Below, piece by piece: positions 42,598-51,057 of a stretch of DNA of 64,000 nt. A model generated the notes under the pieces. That model searched no databases. It was not told where the DNA came from and saw nothing but the letters and a program-made list of their open reading frames with translations. Origin of the DNA: Bacillus marinisedimentorum (GTDB taxonomy: Bacteria > Bacillota > Bacilli > Bacillales > Bacillaceae_O). Positions within the stretch are counted from its first letter, which is position 1. Each line of letters starts with the position of its first letter. Location: contig NZ_LWBL02000054.1 in the NCBI RefSeq assembly GCF_001644195.2, forward strand, positions 1 to 64,000. The letters are read 5' to 3'. A program made the translations under genes and the position numbers.

Positions 42598-43581
42598 ATG
42601 AAAGCAATACAGTTTACCGAATACGGAGAGCCGGAAGTTCTTAAGCTGGTTGAGATCGAAAAGCCCACACCTTCCGGCCGGGAAGTCTTAATCGAAATCA
42701 AGTCCATTGGAGTGAATTATGCCGACACAGCCAGAAGGGAAGGACAGTATGTTGTGCCGACACCGCTTCCTTTCGTTCCAGGCGCCGAGGTGGCCGGGAT
42801 CGTCATTGAGACGGGAAAGGATGTAAAAAATGTTGAAAAGGGGATGCGGGTGACGGCTTTGATCGGATCCAAAAATGCCACCGGCTATGCGGAATACACC
42901 GTTACAGATGAACGATCCGTCATTCCGATACCGGATGAACTGGACTTTAACACGGCGGCCGCTTTCCCGCTGCAGGCATTAAGTGCTTATCACATTTTAA
43001 AAACAATGGGCAGGCTTGATCAAGGTGAAAGTGTACTGATCCATGCCGCCGCAGGGGGAGTGGGCAGTATTGCCGTACAGCTGGCCAGACTGTTTGGAGC
43101 CGGCAAAATAATCGCCACTGCCAGTTCCGAAGAGAAACTAAAGCTGGCGAAGAGCCTTGGAGCGGATGTTCTTGTCAACTACACCAAAGATAACTGGGAA
43201 AAGGTAGTCAAAGAGAGTACAGGCGGAAAAGGGGTGGATGTCGCCCTTGAAATGGCTGGTGGCGACATTTTCAACAAAACGCTTGATTGCATGGCCCCAT
43301 TTGGAAGATTGGTTATTTACGGGGTTGCAAGCGGGGAACAAAGCAGGCTGACGCCGTCGCTGTTAATGGGAAAAAACCTGACCGTTTCAGGCTTTTTCCT
43401 TCCGCAAATCATGACAAAACCGGAATTATTCCAGCAAAGCCTCAACGAATTGACCGGTTATCTCACAGAAGGCAGGCTGAAACTGAAAATCGGCGGTGTA
43501 TATCCACTCGAAGAAGCTGCTGAAGTGCACAGGAAGCTTCAGGGCAGAAAAACACAGGGCAAGCTGATCCTGGTGCCGTAA
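42598..43581 (+). CDS. MDR-family NADPH:quinone oxidoreductase
   Basis: A 327-residue zinc-free medium-chain dehydrogenase/reductase. NYADTARREGQY opens the catalytic domain and HAAAGGVGSIAVQLARLFGA is the NADP-binding motif (about 148-168). The typical quinone oxidoreductase end is GKLILVP. It might reduce quinones or an enoyl compound produced by the operon. ATG 42598 after ggaaagg; last intact gene of the second operon. Confidence 0.88.
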   Translation: MKAIQFTEYGEPEVLKLVEIEKPTPSGREVLIEIKSIGVNYADTARREGQYVVPTPLPFVPGAEVAGIVIETGKDVKNVEKGMRVTALIGSKNATGYAEYTVTDERSVIPIPDELDFNTAAAFPLQALSAYHILKTMGRLDQGESVLIHAAAGGVGSIAVQLARLFGAGKIIATASSEEKLKLAKSLGADVLVNYTKDNWEKVVKESTGGKGVDVALEMAGGDIFNKTLDCMAPFGRLVIYGVASGEQSRLTPSLLMGKNLTVSGFFLPQIMTKPELFQQSLNELTGYLTEGRLKLKIGGVYPLEEAAEVHRKLQGRKTQGKLILVP

Positions 43582-43653
43582 CACCTCACTGGCCGGATCC
43601 CTGGCCTGGAAAGAACAAAGCAGGAATAATGAACCAGGGAGAGGATAAAAAGC

Positions 43654-44050
43654 ATGAGAAAAACAGTTGAAAGTGTCACAGGACCGATTGCTGACTATTA
43701 TCAGCGCACGCTTGAATACGGCGTTTCGGTTGCACTTGACCGTTTCGGCCTGCAGGGAATGGTCGGTGCTCCATTCGATACGGAGCGGGTTTCGCTGCTT
43801 GTGGGGCTTTTGAATGAAGGATACGGGGACAGGTTTTCTTATCCCATGATACCGTGAATTTTGGCTGGGACGGCCGCCGGTCATGCCGGTACAGGTTGAA
43901 CAGCTTGTGGTAAACAGGAGACCTAACCATTTGTTTGAAAACATATTAAAGATGCTTAAAGAAGAAGAGGTCACAGCCGAACAAATTGATAAGATTTTCA
44001 TCGATAATCCAATGCGGTTATTTGGTGCTGAAGCTCCTGTCGGAAGCTGA
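43654..44050 (+). pseudogene. Phosphotriesterase-family remnant (truncated, frameshifted)
   Basis: The first frame gives GPIADYYQRTLEYGVSVALDRFGLQG...LLNEGYGDR, the C-terminal third of a phosphotriesterase-like metal hydrolase. After 'GYGDR' the reading breaks. A +1 frame supplies LSHDTVNF, which carries the conserved catalytic Asp, and a further shift supplies WLGRPPVMP...VVNRRPNHLFENILKMLKEE...IDKIFIDNPMRLF up to TGA 44048-44050. About two thirds of the N-terminus is absent and two shifts are needed, so the gene is dead. The in-frame TGA at 43855 is not a selenocysteine codon. Confidence 0.85.
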
Positions 44051-44067
44051 ATCCTGTACATTGCGGT

Positions 44068-44102
44068 CCGCCGGACGTGTGAATCTCTCCGGCGGTTTTT
44101 TT
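44068..44102 (+). terminator. Terminator after the phosphotriesterase remnant
   Basis: CCGCCGGA (44068-44075) pairs with TCCGGCGG (44088-44095), then TTTTTTT. It still ends transcription from the second acyl-CoA operon. Confidence 0.85.
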
Positions 44103-44253
44103 GCCGTTTTATGAAAGTCGCCTTAATGGCCAATCTTAAGAATAATAATTAGTACAGCCGTGCCTCTGTCTGCACCTAAAGGTCGCCAATGGGCAAGTTG
44201 CGATGCGGGAGATCCGCATATCGTTAAAACATCCCCCTGATACCAAAACCAAT

Positions 44254-45390
44254 TTATGAAATTAAACCATGTTGATAAGCGATTGAAATGGCATGGGAAC
44301 GGTTTTTGGCTTCCGTTTTTTTTATAATCGAAGCAACATAATCCCTTACCGTATAACTGCTTAAGTACAATTGTTCTGCTGCTTCATTAATGGAATGGCC
44401 CTCGGCTATATAATGGAGGACCTCAAGCTCACGAGGGGAAAGCGGAATTTTTTTACTTGCTGCAGATAACTTGAAGTCCCCCCAATATTTATACAGCATT
44501 TCACCGGCAATCTGGCCGAACTGTATGAGCGCCGAAAACGTTTCTGCGACAGGGGCAAACCGGTTGCCAGGTCCTTTATCAAGGATGACGATGCCGATAA
44601 GCTTATTCTGGGAAGGGACGTAAAGCGGCAGTACAGCTACTGATTCGAGGTTGAATTTCTCCGTATACTCGCCGGGGAAATGAAGGGACGCTTCTTCAAT
44701 GAAAATGGGCTCCATCCGCTCCAGCCTTTTCATATGGTTTTTTATAAGCGGTATATTGATCAGTTCCTCTTTAATTGATGAAATTCCCTCAACCTTGTAT
44801 CCGACAAGCCCGACCCCCAGTCCATCTCCCGGAGATTTCGTGAAGACTGCGCAGCGGGTGAACGGCGTGAAGTGTACAAGTCCTGATGCAATTCGCTGGG
44901 CTGTATCGAAGAAACGGCTTGAGGAAATCAGCCATTGCTGGAATAAAAACACGGAGTCCTGCCAGTGCGGCGAAATTTTCCGCTGGTGTTCAGAAGCGAA
45001 TAGAAACTGATTCAGCTTTAAAAACAAGTACTGGACAGCCTTGCAATCCAATTCACTGACGGTTTCTTTCTCCCTGAGAACTTGCTGGATCGTTTTTTCA
45101 AGCCAGGTCAATAAAATAAATAGTTCGTTATCCGAGTTTTGAAAATAGACAGAACGGAAATGAAACTGTTTGAGGTGTTTCTCGAAATCCTGTATTGAAT
45201 GGTGTTTTTCCAGAAGAATATCAAATAGAAGACCTTCAATCGCCTGAATGGCTTCCTGTTTTCTTACCGTCTGGCCGAGTGACGTTTTAGTCTCACGCCA
45301 GTTGCCGAGAAGATCCTCCCGGTTTTGCTGAATAGTATCAACCGCATGCATCAAATATCCCTCTAGTGTCATTCTGTAGGAGTTCTCCAT
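44254..45390 (-). CDS. LuxR-type regulator with GAF-like domain
   Basis: A 378-residue regulator. The middle part (about 165-300) reads like a GAF/ligand domain (VAVLPLYVPSQNKLIGIVILDKG) and the C-terminus is a LuxR/GerE HTH (LSPRELEVLHYIAEGHSINEAAEQLYLSSYTVRDYVASII). ATG 45390 after AAAGAGGTGAG is preferred to the longer frame. It is divergent from the DUF6230 operon and probably regulates it. No conserved N-terminal family was recognised. Confidence 0.82.
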   Translation of the reverse strand: MENSYRMTLEGYLMHAVDTIQQNREDLLGNWRETKTSLGQTVRKQEAIQAIEGLLFDILLEKHHSIQDFEKHLKQFHFRSVYFQNSDNELFILLTWLEKTIQQVLREKETVSELDCKAVQYLFLKLNQFLFASEHQRKISPHWQDSVFLFQQWLISSSRFFDTAQRIASGLVHFTPFTRCAVFTKSPGDGLGVGLVGYKVEGISSIKEELINIPLIKNHMKRLERMEPIFIEEASLHFPGEYTEKFNLESVAVLPLYVPSQNKLIGIVILDKGPGNRFAPVAETFSALIQFGQIAGEMLYKYWGDFKLSAASKKIPLSPRELEVLHYIAEGHSINEAAEQLYLSSYTVRDYVASIIKKTEAKNRSHAISIAYQHGLIS

Positions 45391-45624
45391 TCTGCTCACC
45401 TCTTTCAATTATTGATAACTAATCTTATATCCACTTTTTTCGAACTGCTCAAACCTCTTTTGGACGTTTCCTGCTAATTTATGGCTGATGCAGTAACCGT
45501 TTTATAACCAAAGTACTATAAAAAAGAATATAGAAATGAGCGGTAATACGACATTTTACGGAATTGTGTCAGAATATTTTTAACATTAAAGTGGAAACAA
45601 AGAACATGTGAGGAGTGAGTGCAC

Positions 45625-46212
45625 TTGGAAGAAAGTCAACATGCAGTTGAAAGCGTTTCCTCATCAAAGATCAACAAAAAGAAATTTTTCGCGGCATTTG
45701 GATCCGGTTTTTTGTTTCTCGGTCTGCTTGCTGCAGTATTCGGGATGTCGGGTGTCGCATATGCGGTTCCGATTGCCGGAGTAGGTGATTTTTATGTCGA
45801 ATTCGACAAGTTGGAAGGTGATGGATATACGTTTTATCCGAAACTCGGTGAAACGAGCAGTTCCGACAGCACACCCCAGGGAACGAACCTTATTGAAAGC
45901 CTGACAATTGACGGCCTGGTCCTTTCGAAAGAGTTCGAGGTGACAGAAGGGAACTGGGTCAGGGTCGAAATTAAAGCTTCAGAGCCTGTCCAGATCACGG
46001 GACTTCAGCATGATGCCGGAAGCATCCTGGCAAATGCCCAGTTCAACAACCTGGTTCTGAAAGAGCAAAACAGCACCGATTGGCAAAAGCAATTCAAACA
46101 AGAATCTGATACGATCGTACTGAAAGATGCAAAACTGAAAACCCATTATCTGTTCCAGAAAACAATCACCATGAATGGGATGAAGCTCACTGTTGACAGA
46201 ATTAAAAAATAA
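45625..46212 (+). CDS. DUF6230-family secreted or membrane-anchored protein
   Basis: A 195-residue protein with a Lys-rich start and one hydrophobic segment (about 22-45, FFAAFGSGFLFLGLLAAVFG) ending in AYA-V, so either anchored or cleaved. The rest is beta-rich (FYVEFDKLEG, LTIDGLVLSKEF). The size and the neighbouring DUF6114 gene match the DUF6230-DUF6114 pair best known from Actinobacteria. TTG 45625 lies 9 bases after AGGAG and is preferred to GTG 45619. Function unknown. Confidence 0.7.
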   Translation: MEESQHAVESVSSSKINKKKFFAAFGSGFLFLGLLAAVFGMSGVAYAVPIAGVGDFYVEFDKLEGDGYTFYPKLGETSSSDSTPQGTNLIESLTIDGLVLSKEFEVTEGNWVRVEIKASEPVQITGLQHDAGSILANAQFNNLVLKEQNSTDWQKQFKQESDTIVLKDAKLKTHYLFQKTITMNGMKLTVDRIKK

Positions 46213-46221
46213 GGGGGCGGG

Positions 46222-46665
46222 ATGATGGCGACAAAACAACAAAAAAAACCTTCGGCCTTTAAAAACTGGCGGAGCAAGCGGCCGTTTCTCGGAGCCACCC
46301 TGTCTCTTCTGGCAGGACTCCTGATTTTGTGGATCCCTTTCAATCTATCGAAAATCGCTTTCTTGCCGGGCAGTATGGCCTTTGTCGGTTTTTTGTTTGG
46401 CGGTTTGATTGTATTGACGGCCGTCATGGCTTACATTTTTCCGCAATTTTCAACCATTCTCGGAGTATTTGTCATCTTTTTTTCGGTACTTTCTGTAATG
46501 GGGGCTCTGGGCGGCATGTTCATCGGCACAATTCTCGGCATCACCGGCGGATCGTTTTGCATCGGCTGGCAGCAAGTTAACACAAATGCAAACCAATCTG
46601 ATAAACAGCCGCTATCACAAAAAGGATCTTCCAAATTAACAGCCGGTAAGATTTCTGCAGGGTAG
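46222..46665 (+). CDS. DUF6114-family membrane protein
   Basis: A 147-residue protein with four hydrophobic segments (FLGATLSLLAGLLILWIPF, MAFVGFLFGGLIVLTAVMAY, FSTILGVFVIFFSVLSVMG, GGMFIGTILGITGGSF). An RPFLGATLS-type opening and GGSFCIGWQ end match the DUF6114 partner of DUF6230. It starts 9 bases after the previous stop (ATG 46222 or 46225) with aaggggg, and the third gene follows closely. Acts in the membrane; role unknown. Confidence 0.75.
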   Translation: MMATKQQKKPSAFKNWRSKRPFLGATLSLLAGLLILWIPFNLSKIAFLPGSMAFVGFLFGGLIVLTAVMAYIFPQFSTILGVFVIFFSVLSVMGALGGMFIGTILGITGGSFCIGWQQVNTNANQSDKQPLSQKGSSKLTAGKISAG

Positions 46666-46672
46666 GATCAGG

Positions 46673-47941
46673 ATGATGAATTTTTTCACAAATAATCGCA
46701 GCATAAACGTTCTGGTTCTATCCATCCTGTTGATCGGATTCTTGCTGCCTCCCTTTACCGCTAATGGTGCGGAAAAGGATACAAACGGATTTGTCATATA
46801 CGCGGATAAAATTGTCGGGAAAACGCTTGTTCCTGAACTTATTCAAAATGGAAACAACCCGGGCGTGCGCTTTAAATACGAAAGCGCAGTGATCTATGGG
46901 ATGAGGATGGTGAAGGAAGTGCAATCATCAAACGGCCCAATGACTGTCCACATTTCTGCCGACAGCCCCATCCATGTAACTGATATGGAAGTCGATGCGT
47001 CTTCGTTCGACTTTGAAGGTCCGTGCTTAAGCTTCGGGGAAACATATCCGGAAATCGGGTTGACGAAAGTGACACTTGTTGCATCAAGAATGTCCACCGG
47101 GACGATGTCGGCAGACGGCCTTAAACTGACGACAGAATACGGAAAAGAAGATATCGCCCGGCCTTCACCTGGCAAGACACTAACCAGCGTTCCAGACAAG
47201 TCTTCTAACATAGCCGAGGAACAATTGAATAAAATTCTCGGCGGTGAGGCACCTTTCACATGCGACAGCAGCACTGAAGATGAAAATGGCGAGGAAGGCA
47301 CAGCGCTGCTTCCCGGTATAGAGGACAAAAAGCTTAAGGACGGCATTGAAGAGGGAGCAAAGAAAATAACGGAAGATGCCGCAAATGTGATTGATAAAAC
47401 AACAGAAACAATTGATGAAACAAAAGACCGGGTTCTGGAGCAGGTACCACTTGATCCGGAAAAAACGGTCAGGGACTTACTGGAAGATCCGACTGGGACA
47501 GCAGGAAAAACAGCGGAGCAGCTTCTCGAGACAACAGAGGAAACAATAAGCGACCTTAAAGAACTGCTGAAAGAGGTAGAAAAAGCAATCGCCCTTGCCG
47601 AAAAAATACCTGGCGGGGAAAAAACAGAAGAACTGAAAAAGCTATATAAAATGGAAAAATCCTTAAAAGAAAAAATCCAGGAACTGGAGGACCCCGATGG
47701 GATAAACACCATGACAGTGAATGAAGTTGAAAAGGAACTTGAAAGCGTGACGGAGTCAATAACGTCAACATCCGGGACTCTGGATAAAGTAAACGAAAAA
47801 TTGACATTGCTGCAAAAAGAGCAGGCGAACGAGGAACAAACCAAACCTGCTGACAGCAGTGAAGAAAAAGGGGCGGTCGAAGAAACGGTAGATGACACCC
47901 TTGATACTGTGGACGATGTAACCGGAGGCCTTTTAAATTAA
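46673..47941 (+). CDS. Secreted DUF6230-related protein with long coiled-coil tail
   Basis: A 422-residue protein with a signal peptide (NVLVLSILLIGFLLPPFTANGAE). Residues 30-185 share the style of the DUF6230 protein (VIYADKIVGKTLVPELIQNG, SADSPIHVTDMEVDASSF). From about 200 a low-complexity, Glu/Lys/Thr-rich helical tail follows (TTETIDETKDRVLEQVPLD; EELKKLYKMEKSLKEKIQEL). The large antisense frame over this part is a by-product of the biased codons. Third gene of the operon, ended by a strong hairpin. Confidence 0.7.
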   Translation: MMNFFTNNRSINVLVLSILLIGFLLPPFTANGAEKDTNGFVIYADKIVGKTLVPELIQNGNNPGVRFKYESAVIYGMRMVKEVQSSNGPMTVHISADSPIHVTDMEVDASSFDFEGPCLSFGETYPEIGLTKVTLVASRMSTGTMSADGLKLTTEYGKEDIARPSPGKTLTSVPDKSSNIAEEQLNKILGGEAPFTCDSSTEDENGEEGTALLPGIEDKKLKDGIEEGAKKITEDAANVIDKTTETIDETKDRVLEQVPLDPEKTVRDLLEDPTGTAGKTAEQLLETTEETISDLKELLKEVEKAIALAEKIPGGEKTEELKKLYKMEKSLKEKIQELEDPDGINTMTVNEVEKELESVTESITSTSGTLDKVNEKLTLLQKEQANEEQTKPADSSEEKGAVEETVDDTLDTVDDVTGGLLN

Positions 47942-48243
47942 AGTCTTTGATAAAACTGGCCATAGAATAAAAATCCATGTTTGTCAGGGGGTGGATGCCC
48001 TGTACAAAACGGCCGGTTGAGCGTAAGAATATAGCAGAAGGCCGAAACGCCTTCAGCCTCTCCGCATGATCGGTTATCAAGGGTGCAGATCAAACCGACA
48101 GGCGTCGTGAAAAAAGAAGGCTGCTGAAATCAGCAGCCTTCTTTTTTCTGTACGGAAGCATTTCGAAGCATGTCAAATTTTAAAAAGATAGATCAACTAT
48201 TCCTCTGTTCTTCGCCTAATGGGTCGCAGTCAGCGGGTTTTCT
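47942..48243. other. Intergenic region after the DUF6230 operon
   Basis: About 300 bases without a supported gene, containing the operon terminator at 48112-48147 and AT-rich DNA ahead of the convergent acetyltransferase. Confidence 0.6.
48112..48147 (+). terminator. Terminator after the DUF6230 operon
   Basis: AAGAAGGCTGCTG, loop AAAT-type, CAGCAGCCTTCTT followed by TTTT; strong and symmetric, so possibly bidirectional. Confidence 0.9.
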
Positions 48244-49062
48244 TTATGAACGTTCTTTTTCGCAGTAATCTGTCAGCCATTCTACCGCAAAGTCAACTGC
48301 TGCTTTTTGGCGGAACAACCTGCAATCTGCTCCACCGGCTTTTCCTTTCCTGACTTCTGCGTTCTGTTCAAACTCTTGTCCAATGATTTCGAATACATCA
48401 TCGTTGAACTCTATATTGCGAAATGTTTCCCAGACTCTCTCTCCGTTGTTAAAAACCGGGGCTCCCGTCACTGTTTCTTTCCGGTAAGGAACCAGATGCT
48501 CTGCAAGGTGGAAAGATGTATTGGAATCATAACCCGTGCCGAGGAACAGCACCATTGCATCATTATCGTAAAGGCGGCCGAGCGGGGAGTTTTCCCCGAG
48601 TCCGTAATCATACGGATGTTTTTCGGTTATCATTTTTTTATTCTTTCCCCATGCTGAAAAAGAGTACTGAGGATGGCCGCTTCTCGCAGTTCCGGGAAAG
48701 CTCCTGAACAATTCGGGGATTGTTCCAATCCCCCGTGCCGGTGTATAGCCGGGATGGTAAGCGGGCATCGTGTCCCTGATTTCCTGGTGCCACTCTTCAG
48801 GGACAGGAGGATTTGACCAGTCGGCAGGATCCGAGTAATCACCTGAATGAGCCGGCATTACCAGTGTACCGTCTTTCCCTACAGCATCCATCAACCCCTG
48901 GATGACGGCAACAGGCCCTCCGGATACCCAGCCGATGGAGCTTAACGAAGAGTGCACCAGCACCGTCATGCCCTGTCTTAATCCAAGTTCCCGTAAATCC
49001 GCTGCCAGTGACCTCCGGGTAACAAGATCTTTAGAAACAGAGATCACTTTCTCTTCATTCAT
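48244..49062 (-). CDS. AAC(3)-family aminoglycoside N-acetyltransferase-like protein
   Basis: A 272-residue protein of the AAC(3)/YokD superfamily. LVHSSLSSIGWVSGG and GTLVMPAHSGDYSDP hold the CoA site and catalytic His; FLGTGYDSNTSFHLAEH is also diagnostic. Such enzymes acetylate the 3-amino group of aminoglycosides, though chromosomal Bacillus members may act on other amines, so resistance is not implied. ATG 49062 lies 9 bases after AAGGGAG; the GTG two codons earlier is too close to it. Confidence 0.88.
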   Translation of the reverse strand: MNEEKVISVSKDLVTRRSLAADLRELGLRQGMTVLVHSSLSSIGWVSGGPVAVIQGLMDAVGKDGTLVMPAHSGDYSDPADWSNPPVPEEWHQEIRDTMPAYHPGYTPARGIGTIPELFRSFPGTARSGHPQYSFSAWGKNKKMITEKHPYDYGLGENSPLGRLYDNDAMVLFLGTGYDSNTSFHLAEHLVPYRKETVTGAPVFNNGERVWETFRNIEFNDDVFEIIGQEFEQNAEVRKGKAGGADCRLFRQKAAVDFAVEWLTDYCEKERS

Positions 49063-49107
49063 AGTCACTTTCTCCCTTCATTTGCTTACTGATCCTACAT
49101 AATATAA

Positions 49108-49137
49108 AAAGCACCTTGCCGCAAGAAAGGTGCTTCC
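49108..49137 (-). terminator. Terminator after plsY
   Basis: On the minus strand AAGCACCTT...AAGGTGCTT is followed by TTTATATT. It separates plsY from the acetyltransferase gene. Confidence 0.8.
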
Positions 49138-49144
49138 CGGCCTG

Positions 49145-49729
49145 TTATAACCAGGTGATTTTCGGTTCTGTCTTATTCATGATTCTCTTAATATTCGTTC
49201 TGTGCCTGTATATGACAAATAGGCAAAGAACCGATGTGCCAATCAAAAGTACCCGGTCATCACTGACAAATAAGCTGTAAAGCACAGCGGTGATGCCTAC
49301 AATGATGGAAGATAGAGAAACAAATTTTGTAAGATATAAACCGATAAAAAAGACGGCCAGCAGCAGAACGAACATCAATGGCGCCGCAAACAGCAGCACA
49401 CCGCCGGATGTGGCGACGGCCTTACCGCCGCGGAAGTTCGCAAATACCGGATACATATGGCCGATAACCGCCATGACACCTGCCAGCAGCGGGTGGATAT
49501 CCACGCTGAAAAGGACCGGCAATGAAGCGGCAAGCGTACCTTTCAAGATATCCCCTGTCGTAACAATGAGGCCCGCTTTTTTTCCCAATGTCCTGAACGT
49601 GTTCGTTCCGCCAAGGTTCCCGCTGCCGTGTTCGCGGATATCGATCCCGTATCCGACTTTGCCGATGATCAAACCGAACGGAATCGAACCGAGCAGATAT
49701 GCTGCTGCAATAATCAAAAATACATCCAT
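49145..49729 (-). CDS. plsY: Glycerol-3-phosphate acyltransferase PlsY
   Basis: A 194-residue integral membrane enzyme that acylates glycerol-3-phosphate with acyl-phosphate. Motifs [31 protein letters not shown] and [15 protein letters not shown] are all present, with about five membrane segments. B. subtilis plsY (yneS) lies next to yneT-parE-parC in the same region. Here the OpuF genes have been placed between plsY and yneT. Confidence 0.95.
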   Translation of the reverse strand: MDVFLIIAAAYLLGSIPFGLIIGKVGYGIDIREHGSGNLGGTNTFRTLGKKAGLIVTTGDILKGTLAASLPVLFSVDIHPLLAGVMAVIGHMYPVFANFRGGKAVATSGGVLLFAAPLMFVLLLAVFFIGLYLTKFVSLSSIIVGITAVLYSLFVSDDRVLLIGTSVLCLFVIYRHRTNIKRIMNKTEPKITWL

Positions 49730-50001
49730 AAAACAGAAGCTCCTTACATATCATGGTTTTTGTTTTTCTTATTTTATCATGCCGCCTGGCAAAATTGGAT
49801 GAAAAGTTGTCCATAGTCCATTTTACACCACATAAAGTTCATTTATGAAGAAGGTTTTTAAGCAGCATGCAATTCCCCCAGAATGGGTTATCATTTTTAG
49901 TCCTCCCATGCCAATGGTATAGTTGAAGTGAAGCCAATAGTTAAAATCTAATTTCATAACCTCTTGCTGTTTCCGGCAAGAGGGAAGTAGGAGTGGTAAT
50001 T

Positions 50002-51057
50002 GTGATTTCGTTTTCGGGTGTATCCAAGAAATATCCCGATGGAACACAGGCGATAAACTCGCTTGATCTCACGATAGAAAGGGGAGAGTTTTTTGTATTT
50101 ATCGGTCCGAGCGGCTGTGGAAAAACAACGACGATGAAGATGATCAACCGCCTTATTGAACCGACAACAGGCATAATCGCAATCAACGGCAATGACATCA
50201 ATTCGTATAACATACATGAACTGCGCTGGAACATTGGTTATGTCTTGCAGGAAATCGCATTGTTCCCTCATATGACAATAGCAGAAAACATAGCGGTCGT
50301 TCCGGAAATGAAAAAGTGGAGCGAAGAAAAAATAAAGAACCGTGTTGATGAATTACTTGAGATGGTCGGTCTTGAACCGGAGATCTTCAGGGACAGGAAA
50401 CCGGCAGAGCTGTCAGGCGGCCAGCAGCAGCGCATCGGAGTGATCCGGGCCCTTGCCGCTGACCCGGATATCATTTTGATGGACGAACCATTCAGCGCGC
50501 TGGACCCTATAAGCCGTGAACAGCTGCAAAAAGATATCTCAGCCCTTCAGCAGGAAATCAAAAAAACAATCGTATTTGTCACTCATGACATCGATGAAGC
50601 GATGGCGCTCGGCGACAGAATCTGCCTGATGCGCGAGGGGGAAGTCGTCCAGATCGATTCACCCCAGCAGCTAATTCTTAATCCGGCCAGTGAATTTGTC
50701 AGTGAATTTATAGGTGAGCATAAATCCCCATGGATGACGGCAGTTGATGTCATGATGTCAGAATCGTCACGATATATCATAGATGATACCCAGGCGGAAA
50801 ATTCGTCAGAAAGCATTGTCTTTGCCCGCAGGGAAGACGGCAGTTACAGCGGAGCGTTCAGCAGCGGGAAACCGGTTGACAGCCCTGTATTGGCACACTC
50901 GGCTGTGCTGAAGGAAGCTGTCAGGTACTTTAAAGATACACCTTATCAGGTTTTGCCAGTCCTGAAAAACGGCAAATTGGCCGGAACCCTGTCTTATGAA
51001 GACCTTATCCACTTTCTGGAGAAGCAAAGCTTGCAGGCGAGCGGGGTGGAAAAATGA
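50002..51057 (+). CDS. opuFA: OpuF-type compatible-solute ABC transporter ATPase
   Basis: A 351-residue ATP-binding protein of the OpuA/OpuC class. Walker A is GPSGCGKTT, signature LSGGQQQRIG, Walker B DIILMDEPFSALD, and C-terminal CBS-like domains lie from about 240 to 345. It starts at GTG 50002, 8 bases after AGGAG; the earlier GTG overlaps the ribosome site. It overlaps the permease gene by 4 bases. Imports osmoprotectants such as glycine betaine when osmolarity rises. Symbols follow the fused OpuF system described in Bacillus. Confidence 0.88.
   Translation: MISFSGVSKKYPDGTQAINSLDLTIERGEFFVFIGPSGCGKTTTMKMINRLIEPTTGIIAINGNDINSYNIHELRWNIGYVLQEIALFPHMTIAENIAVVPEMKKWSEEKIKNRVDELLEMVGLEPEIFRDRKPAELSGGQQQRIGVIRALAADPDIILMDEPFSALDPISREQLQKDISALQQEIKKTIVFVTHDIDEAMALGDRICLMREGEVVQIDSPQQLILNPASEFVSEFIGEHKSPWMTAVDVMMSESSRYIIDDTQAENSSESIVFARREDGSYSGAFSSGKPVDSPVLAHSAVLKEAVRYFKDTPYQVLPVLKNGKLAGTLSYEDLIHFLEKQSLQASGVEK

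Noticed and set aside
43654..43857. In-frame TGA at 43855 as a fourth selenocysteine codon
   Set aside because: Reading through gives no phosphotriesterase match and soon another stop. The homology continues in other frames, so this is a frameshift.
46894..47898. 334-residue leftward frame opposite the coiled-coil secreted protein
   Set aside because: It is a Ser/Phe-rich mirror of the Glu/Lys-rich coding strand; no start signal and no known pattern.
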